A DNA stretch of 64,000 nt from a bacterium (GTDB taxonomy: Bacteria > Zhuqueibacterota > Zhuqueibacteria > Residuimicrobiales > Krinioviventaceae). The translations under genes were made by a program, and so were the position numbers. Of the stretch, positions 38,078-46,689 are shown in pieces. The notes beneath the pieces were generated by a model. It ran no database searches and had not been told where the DNA came from. It saw only the letters and a program-made list of their open reading frames with translations. The DNA lies in assembly GCA_029561455.1 (NCBI GenBank), contig JAKQIY010000083.1, forward strand, positions 27,773 through 91,772, given 5' to 3'. Each line of letters opens with the position of its first letter. Position 1 is the first letter of the stretch.

Positions 38078-38977
38078 CTACTCGTACCCGAACTCTTTTA
38101 AAAACATATCCTTTTTGCGCCATTTGTCCCGCACAGCCACCCACAATTCCAGGAATACCGGCCGCCCCAGGAACTCCTCGATCTCAATCCGCGCTTGCTG
38201 CCCGACATTCTTGAGCGCCGCCCCGCCCTTGCCGATAATGATCCCCTTTTGCGAAGCCCGCTCGACGACAATTCGCGCCTTGATCACATCCTTGCGGCCT
38301 TCCTGCTCTTTGAACTCATCGATCACTACCGCCGTTGAATAGGGTAGTTCTTCACCATAATTTTGAAAAATCTTTTCACGGATAATCTCACTGACAAAAA
38401 ACCGTTCCGGGTGTTCCGTTACCAGGTCCGGTGGATAAAACGGCTGACCATAAGGTAAAACCCTTATGATTGCCTGTTCCAGTTCATCGAGATTTTCTTT
38501 TTTAAGGGCGGAAATGGGAATAATCGCTTCAAACTGATGTTTCTGCCGGTATTCGTCAATACAAGGCAAAGCAATGCTTTTACTGACAATATCTATTTTA
38601 TTAATGACCAGGATAACCGGCTTGTTGGTTTTTTTAATGATCTCCAGTATCGCCAGGTCTTTTTCCTGCGCTTTAGCCGCAGCCGTCACCAGGAACAAGA
38701 TCAAATCCGCATCTTTGGTGGCGTTAACAGCGGCATTGATCATCACTTCCTGCAGACGGTATTTTGGCTCGATCAACCCCGGTGTATCCAGAAAAATGAC
38801 CTGGTAATTATCGCCATTAAGAATACCCAGAATACGGTGTCGGGTGGTCTGCGGTTTGGGGGTAATAATAGAGAGCCTGAACTTTAACAGTTCATTGGTC
38901 AACGTCGATTTACCGACATTCGGCTGACCGACAATTGCAACGTATCCGGCTTTAAAATTGGACGCTTCCAAATCCAT
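38078..38977 (-). CDS. era: GTPase Era
   Basis: 299 residues, normal length. G1 GQPNVGKST, G2/switch PQTTRHRI, G3 DTPGL, G4 NKID and G5 ISALK are all present in the GTPase half. The C-terminal KH domain ends with IVVERASQKGIIIGKGG and LWVAVRDKWRKK. Era binds 16S rRNA and assists 30S assembly. It is followed on the minus strand by the SpoIID lipoprotein gene and preceded by a zinc-binding protein gene. Confidence 0.95.
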   Translation of the reverse strand: MDLEASNFKAGYVAIVGQPNVGKSTLTNELLKFRLSIITPKPQTTRHRILGILNGDNYQVIFLDTPGLIEPKYRLQEVMINAAVNATKDADLILFLVTAAAKAQEKDLAILEIIKKTNKPVILVINKIDIVSKSIALPCIDEYRQKHQFEAIIPISALKKENLDELEQAIIRVLPYGQPFYPPDLVTEHPERFFVSEIIREKIFQNYGEELPYSTAVVIDEFKEQEGRKDVIKARIVVERASQKGIIIGKGGAALKNVGQQARIEIEEFLGRPVFLELWVAVRDKWRKKDMFLKEFGYE

Positions 38978-39011
38978 AAATCCTGTTCATATTAAGAAAA
39001 TTTTTTCTGGC

Positions 39012-39467
39012 TTATAAATAAGCATCCAGAGTATGATATTGTTCCAGCTTGTCCAGCAATTCCCTGCCTTCGGCCAGTTTTAAATGATGGGACTGGCAGC
39101 CGTTGCGCAAACAGGCTTCTACGCGGCCACCATGCGGTAAATAGGCGCCGAACATATTGCTGCCACATTCTTCACAAGTAATATTATCAAGGGTTAACGT
39201 AACATGACAGGTGGGACAAAACAGTTCCACACATTCGCCTTCCGGCACATTGATCTCGGAAACATTTTTAAAACTGCCATAAACCGGGTCCAGGTGGATC
39301 AAGCCTTCTTCCTGCTTGTATTTTGCCAGCAAGGTTACCGAAGCATAACCATGAATTTTATGCTTTGGATCCATCAAACTATGCCCCATCGGGCAGGTAA
39401 CATGTTGAACGCGAATTACCTTGCTCGGTATTTCTATGGCAATGACCTCTTTTTCCTTATTTTTCAT
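39012..39467 (-). CDS. Zinc-binding protein of unknown function
   Basis: 151 residues. Cysteine/histidine clusters at CPMGHSLMD (about 25-33), CVELFCPTCHV, CEECGSNMFG and CLRNGCQSHH suggest two or three zinc sites, with rubredoxin-like CPTC...CEEC spacing. I do not recognise the family. It is immediately downstream of the AGCS symporter gene on the minus strand (3 bases apart), so the two are probably co-transcribed; no functional link is evident. Confidence 0.7.
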   Translation of the reverse strand: MKNKEKEVIAIEIPSKVIRVQHVTCPMGHSLMDPKHKIHGYASVTLLAKYKQEEGLIHLDPVYGSFKNVSEINVPEGECVELFCPTCHVTLTLDNITCEECGSNMFGAYLPHGGRVEACLRNGCQSHHLKLAEGRELLDKLEQYHTLDAYL

Positions 39468-39470
39468 AGT

Positions 39471-40817
39471 TCACCTCTTGTAATAATGTTGCCGTGTTTC
39501 AGAAACGATTATCCCGCTAAGGGCAAGCAAGCCAATCAGGTTTGGCAAAGCCATCAGGCCATTCATTATATCTGCAAACGTCCATACCAGTTCCACTTTG
39601 CTGATCACCGCGCCGACAAACACCATAATGCAATATATAACACGATACGGCATAACTATTTTATATCCAAACAAATATTCAATAGCTTTTTCCCCATAAT
39701 AACTCCAGCCTAATATTGTTGAATAAGCAAAAAAGATTAATCCAACCGCCACAATATAGCCGCCAATTTTACCGGGCAAGGCGGCATTGAAAGCAGTGGT
39801 TGATAATTCCGCACCGGTCTGGCCGTTAGTCCACACCCCGGTACACAAAATCACAAAACCGGTCATGGAGCAGACAACTATGGTATCAATAAAGGTCTGC
39901 GTCATGGAAACCAGCGCCTGGTCGACCGGATTTTTGGTTTGCGCGGCAGCCGCAGCAATCGGCGCGCTGCCCAGGCCGGACTCGTTGGAAAAAATACCCC
40001 GCGACACGCCATAGCGAATCGCATCCCTCACCATTGCCCCGGCAAATCCACCGGCTGCTGCGGTAGGCGAAAAGGCTTTGCTGATGATCAGCACAAATAC
40101 ATCCGGAATATATTTTATATTCAGAACAATGATTATTAATGCTCCCAGACTATAAAATATAATCATAAAGGGAACAATAACTGCAGCTGCTTTGCCGATA
40201 TTCTTTATTCCACCCAGCAAAACAAGTGTAGTGGCAATAAACATGACCAAACCGGTCATCCATGATTTAATGATCGGGAAATTTGCAGTAACCGCGCTGG
40301 CCACAGAATTGGATTGTACAATATTGCCGATTCCGAATGCGGATATTGAAGCAAAAATTGCAAACAAAATACCCAGCCATTTCAAACCCAAACCCTTGCT
40401 GATATAATACATCGGTCCGCCGCACATATTGCCCTTGACATCCGTCTCCCGGTAACGGACAGCCAGCACTGCTTCGCCGTACTTGGTCGCCATACCGAAC
40501 AGGCCGGTTATCCACATCCAGAACATGGCGCCGGGGCCGCCTGCGGCAATAGCTGTGGCAACGCCGGCAATATTACCTGTGCCGACTGTAGCGGCCAGCG
40601 CTGTCATCAATGCCTGGAAGTGGCTGATATCGCCTTCAGCACCTTCTTCTTTACGTTTTACCAATGCCAGGTACAGGGAATGCCCAAGAGCCCGGAATTG
40701 CAGGCCCCGTAACCGGATCGTCAGGTATATGCCGGTTCCCACCAGCAAAATGATCGTCGGCAGCCCCCAAATCACATTACTGATGGCATTGAGTATTTCC
40801 AATAATTTTGCTTGCAA
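39471..40817 (-). CDS. Sodium:alanine symporter (AGCS family)
   Basis: 448 residues with about 11 transmembrane helices. AGCS features: [40 protein letters not shown], the GGPMYYI motif and [19 protein letters not shown]. Members import alanine or glycine with sodium. It is followed directly by a small zinc-binding protein gene and preceded by proS with 41 bases between. Confidence 0.9.
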   Translation of the reverse strand: MQAKLLEILNAISNVIWGLPTIILLVGTGIYLTIRLRGLQFRALGHSLYLALVKRKEEGAEGDISHFQALMTALAATVGTGNIAGVATAIAAGGPGAMFWMWITGLFGMATKYGEAVLAVRYRETDVKGNMCGGPMYYISKGLGLKWLGILFAIFASISAFGIGNIVQSNSVASAVTANFPIIKSWMTGLVMFIATTLVLLGGIKNIGKAAAVIVPFMIIFYSLGALIIIVLNIKYIPDVFVLIISKAFSPTAAAGGFAGAMVRDAIRYGVSRGIFSNESGLGSAPIAAAAAQTKNPVDQALVSMTQTFIDTIVVCSMTGFVILCTGVWTNGQTGAELSTTAFNAALPGKIGGYIVAVGLIFFAYSTILGWSYYGEKAIEYLFGYKIVMPYRVIYCIMVFVGAVISKVELVWTFADIMNGLMALPNLIGLLALSGIIVSETRQHYYKR

Positions 40818-40858
40818 AATGCTGCTCCCGGTTAATATGACGGTTAATAATTATTGTT

Positions 40859-42289
40859 CTAATAAGATTTCGCTACCAACACCCGTTGTTCGGAAGGTTT
40901 GCCGCAGACTAGACAACGTCCTTGTTCCTTTTCCCCGTCTATTGGAATCAACCGGATTGTAGCTTTGGAGGTTTCCTGGAATTGATTTTCACATTCCGCC
41001 GAGCCACACCAGTGTACACGGAAAAATCCGCCCGGTTCTTCAATTTTCTTTTTAAATTGCTCATAATCGTCTTCCGGCATGGTATTGGCATCCCGGAATG
41101 ATTTAGCTTTATTGAACAAATCACTCTGTATCTGTTCAAGCAGTTCTTTTATTTTATCCAGCAATCCATCCTGCGGCAGCAGCATTTTCTCGCCGGTATC
41201 GCGACGTACCAGCACCACCTGGTTATTTTCCAGTTCGCGGGGACCAATTTCAATACGGATCGGCACACCGCGTTTTTCCCATTCGTTGAACTTGTAACCC
41301 GGACGGAACTGATCGCGGTCATCGACCTTGAACCGCAACCGGCCTTTCCACGCTTCGGTCAATTCAGCTATACGGCGGCGCATACCCTCAATTTCCGCAT
41401 CATTTTTCCAGATCGGAATGACTACAACTTCAATCGGCGCCAGCCGCGGCGGAATGACCAGACCGTTATCATCGCTGTGCACCATGATCAACGCGCCGAT
41501 CAACCGTGTGGAGACACCCCAACTGGTGGCCCATACATAATCGAGCTTGCCGTTTTCATCCTGAAATGTCACATCAAACGCTTTGGCAAAATTCTGCCCC
41601 AAATGATGCGAGGTGCCCGCCTGCAATGCTTTGCGATCCTGCATCATCGCTTCGATGCAATAGGTACGTACGGCGCCGGCGAATTTTTCCCGCTCAGTTT
41701 TATAACCGACATATACGGGCGCCGCCAGGTATTCCTCGGCAAAACGGCGATACACGTCAATCATCTGCATGGTTTCGCGCTGCGCTTCTTCATTGCTGGC
41801 ATGAGCGGTATGCCCTTCCTGCCACAAAAATTCCGTTGTACGTAAAAACAGGCGCGTGCGCATTTCCCAGCGCACTACATTCGCCCATTGATTGATCAAT
41901 ATCGGTAAATCGCGGTAGGACTGTATCCATTTTTTATATGTAGACCAAATGATCGTCTCGGAAGTGGGGCGGATAACCAGCGCCTCTTCCAGCCGTTTGC
42001 CGCCGCCCTGAGTAACCACGGCGCATTCCGGAGCAAATCCTTCCACATGCTCCGCTTCTTTTTTTAAAAAACTCTCCGGGATCAACATCGGAAAATAAGC
42101 GTTTACATGGCCTGTTTCCTTGAACATTTTATCCAGTTGGCCCTGTATATTTTCCCACAAGGCATAGCCGTTCGGTTTTATAACCATACACCCTTTTACC
42201 GAAGAGTGTTCCGCTAAATCCGCCGCCTGTATTACATCCAGGTACCAACGTGAATAATCTTCCGCCCGCGTTGTAATTCCTTTTGCCAT
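40859..42289 (-). CDS. proS: Prolyl-tRNA synthetase, archaeal/eukaryotic type
   Basis: 476 residues, short form without the bacterial editing insertion. Class II motifs: motif 2 with [24 protein letters not shown] (in parts) and motif 3 in [27 protein letters not shown] and the C-terminal zinc-binding tail with [10 protein letters not shown] and [10 protein letters not shown] belong to the type-3 enzyme. It charges tRNA-Pro in the cytoplasm. The archaeal-type enzyme is common in FCB and other bacteria. Immediately upstream lies an unknown cysteine-rich gene. Confidence 0.95.
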   Translation of the reverse strand: MAKGITTRAEDYSRWYLDVIQAADLAEHSSVKGCMVIKPNGYALWENIQGQLDKMFKETGHVNAYFPMLIPESFLKKEAEHVEGFAPECAVVTQGGGKRLEEALVIRPTSETIIWSTYKKWIQSYRDLPILINQWANVVRWEMRTRLFLRTTEFLWQEGHTAHASNEEAQRETMQMIDVYRRFAEEYLAAPVYVGYKTEREKFAGAVRTYCIEAMMQDRKALQAGTSHHLGQNFAKAFDVTFQDENGKLDYVWATSWGVSTRLIGALIMVHSDDNGLVIPPRLAPIEVVVIPIWKNDAEIEGMRRRIAELTEAWKGRLRFKVDDRDQFRPGYKFNEWEKRGVPIRIEIGPRELENNQVVLVRRDTGEKMLLPQDGLLDKIKELLEQIQSDLFNKAKSFRDANTMPEDDYEQFKKKIEEPGGFFRVHWCGSAECENQFQETSKATIRLIPIDGEKEQGRCLVCGKPSEQRVLVAKSY

Positions 42290-42327
42290 TCTTTCTTTCC
42301 TGTATTATTCAAAAATTCTCGTATTTG

Positions 42328-43191
42328 TTAGTTCATCTCCCGACAGATGTTCAGCTTTGAAAAAGCATGGATCGAACATAACACAGGATCCTGTACACCT
42401 TCAAGACAATAAAGCTCCCGGTGCAGTTTTGAATTTCCCTGTATTGTTTCAATTACATCAACCAACGCTCCATTATGGCAATGCAGGCAGGTTTCATGCT
42501 GATATCTAAAGCCAACCGCCGTTTGCCTTACCACCAGGGCTTTGCTGTTAGTCCAGGTTGCTTTACCGGATCGGCTTTCAAACTCGATATGGCCAATTTT
42601 AGGAAATAATACCCGTCCATGATCCAGAGTAAGGGCGCCCCGTGCATCAAAACGGTCGCCCGGCGCCAGTCGTAACCGTTCCTGTTGGCCCGGAGAAATG
42701 GTTATATAAAAATAATCCTCAAAATGTACATTGCCAATATACCCCTGCTTGCAAATCAGCAGATAGCCTGCCAGGCGGAACTGCCCGGTTTTGCCGTTGA
42801 TTTGTTTAAAAAAATGGGGCTTTATCGAATCAACCTCGCAGTATATATTTACTTCACGGGCGCGAGATTCCTGTATCCAGTCCTCAAAATCTTCAATTTC
42901 CTGTATAAATTTTTCAAACTCGGCCGGGGTTACTTGAATACGCGGCTGGTAATGGATCTTTTCATCCATATACCAGGAGCAGCCGTCGCACAAGCGGCCC
43001 ATATAATTATAACCCCGCACACATTTTTTCCCCTTGTCCAGCATTGCGCAGGACCATTTGAACATGATACATCCCTGGGGATAGCATTTCTTTTGCCGCA
43101 TCACATGATACGCCGATACCTGGTAATCGAATTTGGAATGCTCCCGGTAATTACAGGAAAAAATATCAGTTCTTTTATAAGGATTCTTCAT
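42328..43191 (-). CDS. Cysteine-rich protein of unknown function
   Basis: 287 residues from the ATG at 43191, preceded by AAAGG; the longer frame starts in unlikely sequence. The N-terminal third has paired cysteines (KKCYPQGC, WSCAM, KKCVRG, RLCDGCSWY). The middle (about 120-210) is beta-rich like an OB-fold. The end has CLHCHNGALVDV, YCLEG and LCSIH. CLHCH resembles a haem c site but no signal peptide is present, so zinc or Fe-S binding is more likely. Family not recognised. It precedes proS on the same strand by 38 bases. Confidence 0.65.
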   Translation of the reverse strand: MKNPYKRTDIFSCNYREHSKFDYQVSAYHVMRQKKCYPQGCIMFKWSCAMLDKGKKCVRGYNYMGRLCDGCSWYMDEKIHYQPRIQVTPAEFEKFIQEIEDFEDWIQESRAREVNIYCEVDSIKPHFFKQINGKTGQFRLAGYLLICKQGYIGNVHFEDYFYITISPGQQERLRLAPGDRFDARGALTLDHGRVLFPKIGHIEFESRSGKATWTNSKALVVRQTAVGFRYQHETCLHCHNGALVDVIETIQGNSKLHRELYCLEGVQDPVLCSIHAFSKLNICREMN

Positions 43192-43295
43192 TGTGCCTTT
43201 GATTATTGAAAATTTTATAAATATAATCAGCTTTGCCAAGATAATCAAGAAAATTATTATGGCAAAAAGAAAATGTAAACTATTGATTTACAATA

Positions 43296-43322
43296 ATTTT
43301 ATAGCCGGTGATAAACCGGCTG
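43296..43322 (-). terminator. Hairpin after the EIIB gene
   Basis: AGCCGGT / ACCGGCT arms (43303-43309 and 43315-43321) with a 5-base loop, 45 bases downstream of the EIIB stop on the minus strand, followed by AT-rich sequence. Weak T-tract. Confidence 0.5.
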
Positions 43323-43366
43323 TAGAAATAATGTTTTTTCTGCATACTTGGCCAGGCTTAAAAGGC

Positions 43367-43855
43367 TTAATCCGTATAAAATTCCAGGGAACTGGCAATA
43401 TCTATTGGCGGGCGGGTAGGGACATCACGGCCCTCTAGGGAAATGTTTTTATTAAACAGGATTTTAAAATTTTCTATATCACTTTGATCTACAAATATAA
43501 ACGGGGTTATTTGATTTTTACCGGGTTTAAAATGCATTCCACCCACATTCACTTCTTTGATGGCTACTCCGGCTTCAACCAGTTGAACAATTGTTTTGGG
43601 AGAATCGACTAACAGCAGCACTCTTTCCGCATTAAATTCATTGCTCCGTAACACCCGGATTGTTTCTTCCAGGTTTAAAACGGAGGCATGAATTTCCAGG
43701 GGCACGGCCGATAAATAAATTTTACGCTGCCAATCCGAGTTGGCAACTTCATCGCTGCATAACACGATCCGCTGCGGTTTCAATACATCACGCCAGCCGA
43801 CAACTACCTGCCCGTGAATCAGTCTGTCATCAATTCTTACCTGAACAAGTGGCAT
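43367..43855 (-). CDS. PTS EIIB, mannose/sorbose family
   Basis: 162 residues from the ATG at 43855, which GGAG precedes by 9 bases; an ATG five codons earlier is possible. VRIDDRLIHGQVVVGW holds the phospho-accepting His (about 14). KEVNVGGMHF and the C-terminal IDIASSLEFY are also typical. EIIB normally takes phosphate from EIIA and passes it to sugar in the EIIC/EIID channel, but neither is present here. With EIIA and HPr kinase upstream it probably has a regulatory role. Confidence 0.88.
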   Translation of the reverse strand: MPLVQVRIDDRLIHGQVVVGWRDVLKPQRIVLCSDEVANSDWQRKIYLSAVPLEIHASVLNLEETIRVLRSNEFNAERVLLLVDSPKTIVQLVEAGVAIKEVNVGGMHFKPGKNQITPFIFVDQSDIENFKILFNKNISLEGRDVPTRPPIDIASSLEFYTD

Positions 43856-43876
43856 TTTGAAATTCTCCATTAATTA

Positions 43877-44278
43877 TTATTTTTTTACACCAGGTTCCAA
43901 TTTGATTATTCCGCGAACTCCATCTTTTTCCATTTCATCCATCAATTTATCTAACGGTAATAAATCTTTTTTGGTCATATATGATAATAACATAGGTAAA
44001 TTAACCCCGGAAATTACCCGAACCTTGTTTTTGTTCATAGCTATTCCGGCAGCAACATTCCAGCAACTGCCGCCTTTTAAACATGCCATAATCACAATAC
44101 CTTCCGTTTTTTCATCCGGAACATTAACAATAGATAATAACCGGTCATTAATTTCATTTAACGACATACCGGTTACATTGATTGCATGTAAGCCATCATC
44201 GGCGCCAATGATACTGTGCGCCGCTTCGATGAGCGCTTCACCTATGGGCCCATGTGTAATAATTACTGCTTGTTTCAT
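43877..44278 (-). CDS. PTS EIIA, mannose family
   Basis: 133 residues. MKQAVIITHGPIGEAL carries the phospho-accepting His9. Other features are ACLKGGSCWN and ISGVNLPMLL. Its start overlaps the hprK stop by four bases (ATGA). Mannose-type EIIA next to hprK is the core of the incomplete PTS found in many bacteria, sensing phosphoenolpyruvate and carbon/nitrogen state. Confidence 0.9.
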   Translation of the reverse strand: MKQAVIITHGPIGEALIEAAHSIIGADDGLHAINVTGMSLNEINDRLLSIVNVPDEKTEGIVIMACLKGGSCWNVAAGIAMNKNKVRVISGVNLPMLLSYMTKKDLLPLDKLMDEMEKDGVRGIIKLEPGVKK

Positions 44279-45282
44279 AAACCACCTTTTGTTTCCGATT
44301 GCTGCCTTTTAAGGGCCTTTGACTGCATAGTTGATATCAGCCGCTCATTAAATTCTTTGGCCGGATTTTCACCATGTTGTTTAAGCTGATGATTCATGGC
44401 GATCACCTCGGCGATAACAGTGATATTTTTGCCGGGGAAAATGGGTAATTCTACAAGGGGAATATCAACACCAAGGTAACTGGTGGTTTTATCGTCTACC
44501 CCCAGCCGCTCATACTCGCGGTTATCATCCCATGAGTCCAGGTTAACAACCACATCGATATTTTTGCTGCCGCGTATTCCCCGGATGCCGAACATACGGC
44601 GAATATCTATTATTCCCAAACCGCGTATTTCCATGTGATGAGTGAGCACATTGCTTGGCGAACCCTGCAACTGGTAGGGAGATATTTTTGTAATATGGAC
44701 TGCATCATCAGCTACGAGTTGATGACCGCGTTCAATCAAATCCAGCGTCAGTTCGCTTTTGCCGATCGCGCTTGGCCCGGTAATCAGCATACCGACGCCA
44801 TAAACATCGATAAGCGAACCATGAACTACAATATGCGGGGCAAATATCCGGTTAAGGTATTCACTTAAATGGTGAAAGACCATGGTCGTGCTGAGCGGTG
44901 ATGAGAAAATTGTAATGGCATTCTGGTTAGCTATTTCCACCAGTTCATCCGGTAATTTATTATCATTGGTTACAATAATACAGGGTAAATCAAAGCCTAA
45001 TACAGTGGCAATGCTTTGCCAGCGTTCTTCGCCATGCAGGGTGTTTAAATAACCGATTTCAGTATTGCCCATGATCTGTACACGCCAATACGTGAAAACC
45101 TCAACAAAACCTCCCAACGCCAAACCCGGGCGATGCAACTCCTGCTCTTTAATTTTTCTGCCAAAACTGGCATTGCTGTTGATAATATTTAAGGAAAGCC
45201 GCTCGCAGTTATCAAGATATAACTCTTCAACTGTTATATAGGGCCTGATCTTTGGGGCGTCTGTATGGTTTCCCTCTGACAA
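44275..45282 (-). CDS. hprK: HPr kinase/phosphorylase
   Basis: 335 residues. The N-terminal domain (about 15-140) precedes the kinase domain with the P-loop GPSAIGKSELTLDLIERGH (about 171-189), ADDAV and the HPrK signature region MEIRGLGIIDIRRMFG. It phosphorylates and dephosphorylates Ser46 of HPr, linking carbon state to regulation. HPr and EI are not in the window. The gene follows hpf and is translationally coupled to EIIA. Confidence 0.92.
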   Translation of the reverse strand: MSEGNHTDAPKIRPYITVEELYLDNCERLSLNIINSNASFGRKIKEQELHRPGLALGGFVEVFTYWRVQIMGNTEIGYLNTLHGEERWQSIATVLGFDLPCIIVTNDNKLPDELVEIANQNAITIFSSPLSTTMVFHHLSEYLNRIFAPHIVVHGSLIDVYGVGMLITGPSAIGKSELTLDLIERGHQLVADDAVHITKISPYQLQGSPSNVLTHHMEIRGLGIIDIRRMFGIRGIRGSKNIDVVVNLDSWDDNREYERLGVDDKTTSYLGVDIPLVELPIFPGKNITVIAEVIAMNHQLKQHGENPAKEFNERLISTMQSKALKRQQSETKGGL

Positions 45283-45369
45283 TTTCCTTCTAGCTCCAGG
45301 TATGAAATAAAATTTTACAATTTTGCTGATTGTGGGGCGGGATATGTAAATATCCCGCCACTCTATTGA

Positions 45370-45687
45370 TTACTCAATATTCTCGGTTATACGTTCTTTG
45401 TCAAAATGACGTATTTTATCTTTATATTTTAATATGTTGCGTTCCAGAGTATCCACAGCAAGCGTTATGGATTTGTACATATCTTCACTCTTGACGACAA
45501 CCGGTATTTTATTGCCATATACTTTGATAATAATTTCCGCAACTTGCTCTTGCTTAATATAATCTAAAATAACTTCCGCTTCAAGTATTCCGTCATAATA
45601 TTTTTTTAATCTGCGGACTTCTGTTTCTGCATGTTCTTTTAAATTTTCCGATGGTTTGAAATGTCTGGCTGTGAACGTGATTCTCAT
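45370..45687 (-). CDS. hpf: Ribosome hibernation-promoting factor, short form
   Basis: 105 residues, the short HPF/YfiA type. MRITFTARHFKPSENLKEHAE begins the beta-alpha fold and KSEDMYKSITLAVDTLERN is the second signature. It binds the 30S decoding centre and stabilises inactive ribosomes in stationary phase. An AGGAGG-type site (AAGGAGG) lies on the minus strand before the ATG. Sits between xerC and hprK. Confidence 0.9.
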   Translation of the reverse strand: MRITFTARHFKPSENLKEHAETEVRRLKKYYDGILEAEVILDYIKQEQVAEIIIKVYGNKIPVVVKSEDMYKSITLAVDTLERNILKYKDKIRHFDKERITENIE

Positions 45688-45764
45688 TTTTTACCTCCTT
45701 ATATTAAAATATTAATTATAAAAACCAACAAATTTTTCACTACACCTCGCTTTCATATCCATAC

Positions 45765-46682
45765 CTATTCCGCCCGTGGATGCGCTTTTTTATATATACG
45801 TTTTAAATGCTCCGCAGATACATGGGTATAGATCTGGGTTGTGCTTAAATTAGAGTGGCCCAGTAATTCCTTGACCGACATGAGGTCAGCTCCTTCATCC
45901 AGCAAATGTGTAGCAAAAGTATGCCGTAATGCATGAGGGTGCGCTTTTTCACCGGCGGCCACTTTTTTTATATAATGACTGACTATTTGTGCGACCTGCT
46001 GCCTTGTAAAAGGCTCTTTATTATTGTTAACAAATAAATAATCCGTATATTCCGGTTTCAGTTTCGTATCCTTTTTGCGCTGTTCCAGGTATTTACGCAT
46101 ATCCTGAAGTACTTTATCGCCAAGCGGTAATACCCGCCTTTTATTACCTTTGCCCAACACCCGCATAGTGCCGTCAGTAAAATTTATGCTGTTTATACGT
46201 ATTGTGACAAGTTCGGTTACCCGAATGCCGGTAGCGTAAAATAATTCCATGATTAGAAAATCCCGCAGCCCCTCAAAGGTAGAAACATCGGGCAAACTGA
46301 GTATGGTTTTGATCTCGGCGCGGGTTATGAATTGCGGCAATTTCTTGTCCAGCTTTGGTGAAGCGATATTCAGAGTGGGGTTGACTGTCAGTATCTGCTC
46401 TCTTACCAGGTAACGCGCAAATGCACGGAATGCCGCTAATTTACGGCTGGAACTGCGCGCTGCATATTTTTGTTCCACCAAACCCGATAAAAAGCCCCGT
46501 ATCGTAAACCGGGTAAATAAATCAAGGCCGGGATTAGCATTTTTGTGCCGATCCCGCAGATAATTTAAATACTGGTAAAGATCGTTTTCATAAGCTGAAC
46601 GGGTATTTTCCGAACTACGTCGCTCGACTTGAAGATATTTGATGAACCGGGGAATCCAGTATTCAATACTGTTTATTGTCAT
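45765..46682 (-). CDS. xerC: Tyrosine recombinase XerC/XerD
   Basis: 305 residues from the ATG at 46682. N-terminal SAM-like core-binding domain (about 8-95) and catalytic domain with Arg in ATGIRVTEL, Lys in LGKGNKRR, HALRHTFATH, LLGHSNLSTTQIYTHV with the nucleophile Tyr. It resolves chromosome dimers at dif. The start lies 5-8 bases from the topA-like stop; the smg-topA-xerC order is conserved in many bacteria. Confidence 0.9.
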   Translation of the reverse strand: MTINSIEYWIPRFIKYLQVERRSSENTRSAYENDLYQYLNYLRDRHKNANPGLDLFTRFTIRGFLSGLVEQKYAARSSSRKLAAFRAFARYLVREQILTVNPTLNIASPKLDKKLPQFITRAEIKTILSLPDVSTFEGLRDFLIMELFYATGIRVTELVTIRINSINFTDGTMRVLGKGNKRRVLPLGDKVLQDMRKYLEQRKKDTKLKPEYTDYLFVNNNKEPFTRQQVAQIVSHYIKKVAAGEKAHPHALRHTFATHLLDEGADLMSVKELLGHSNLSTTQIYTHVSAEHLKRIYKKAHPRAE

Positions 46683-46689
46683 CAATATA

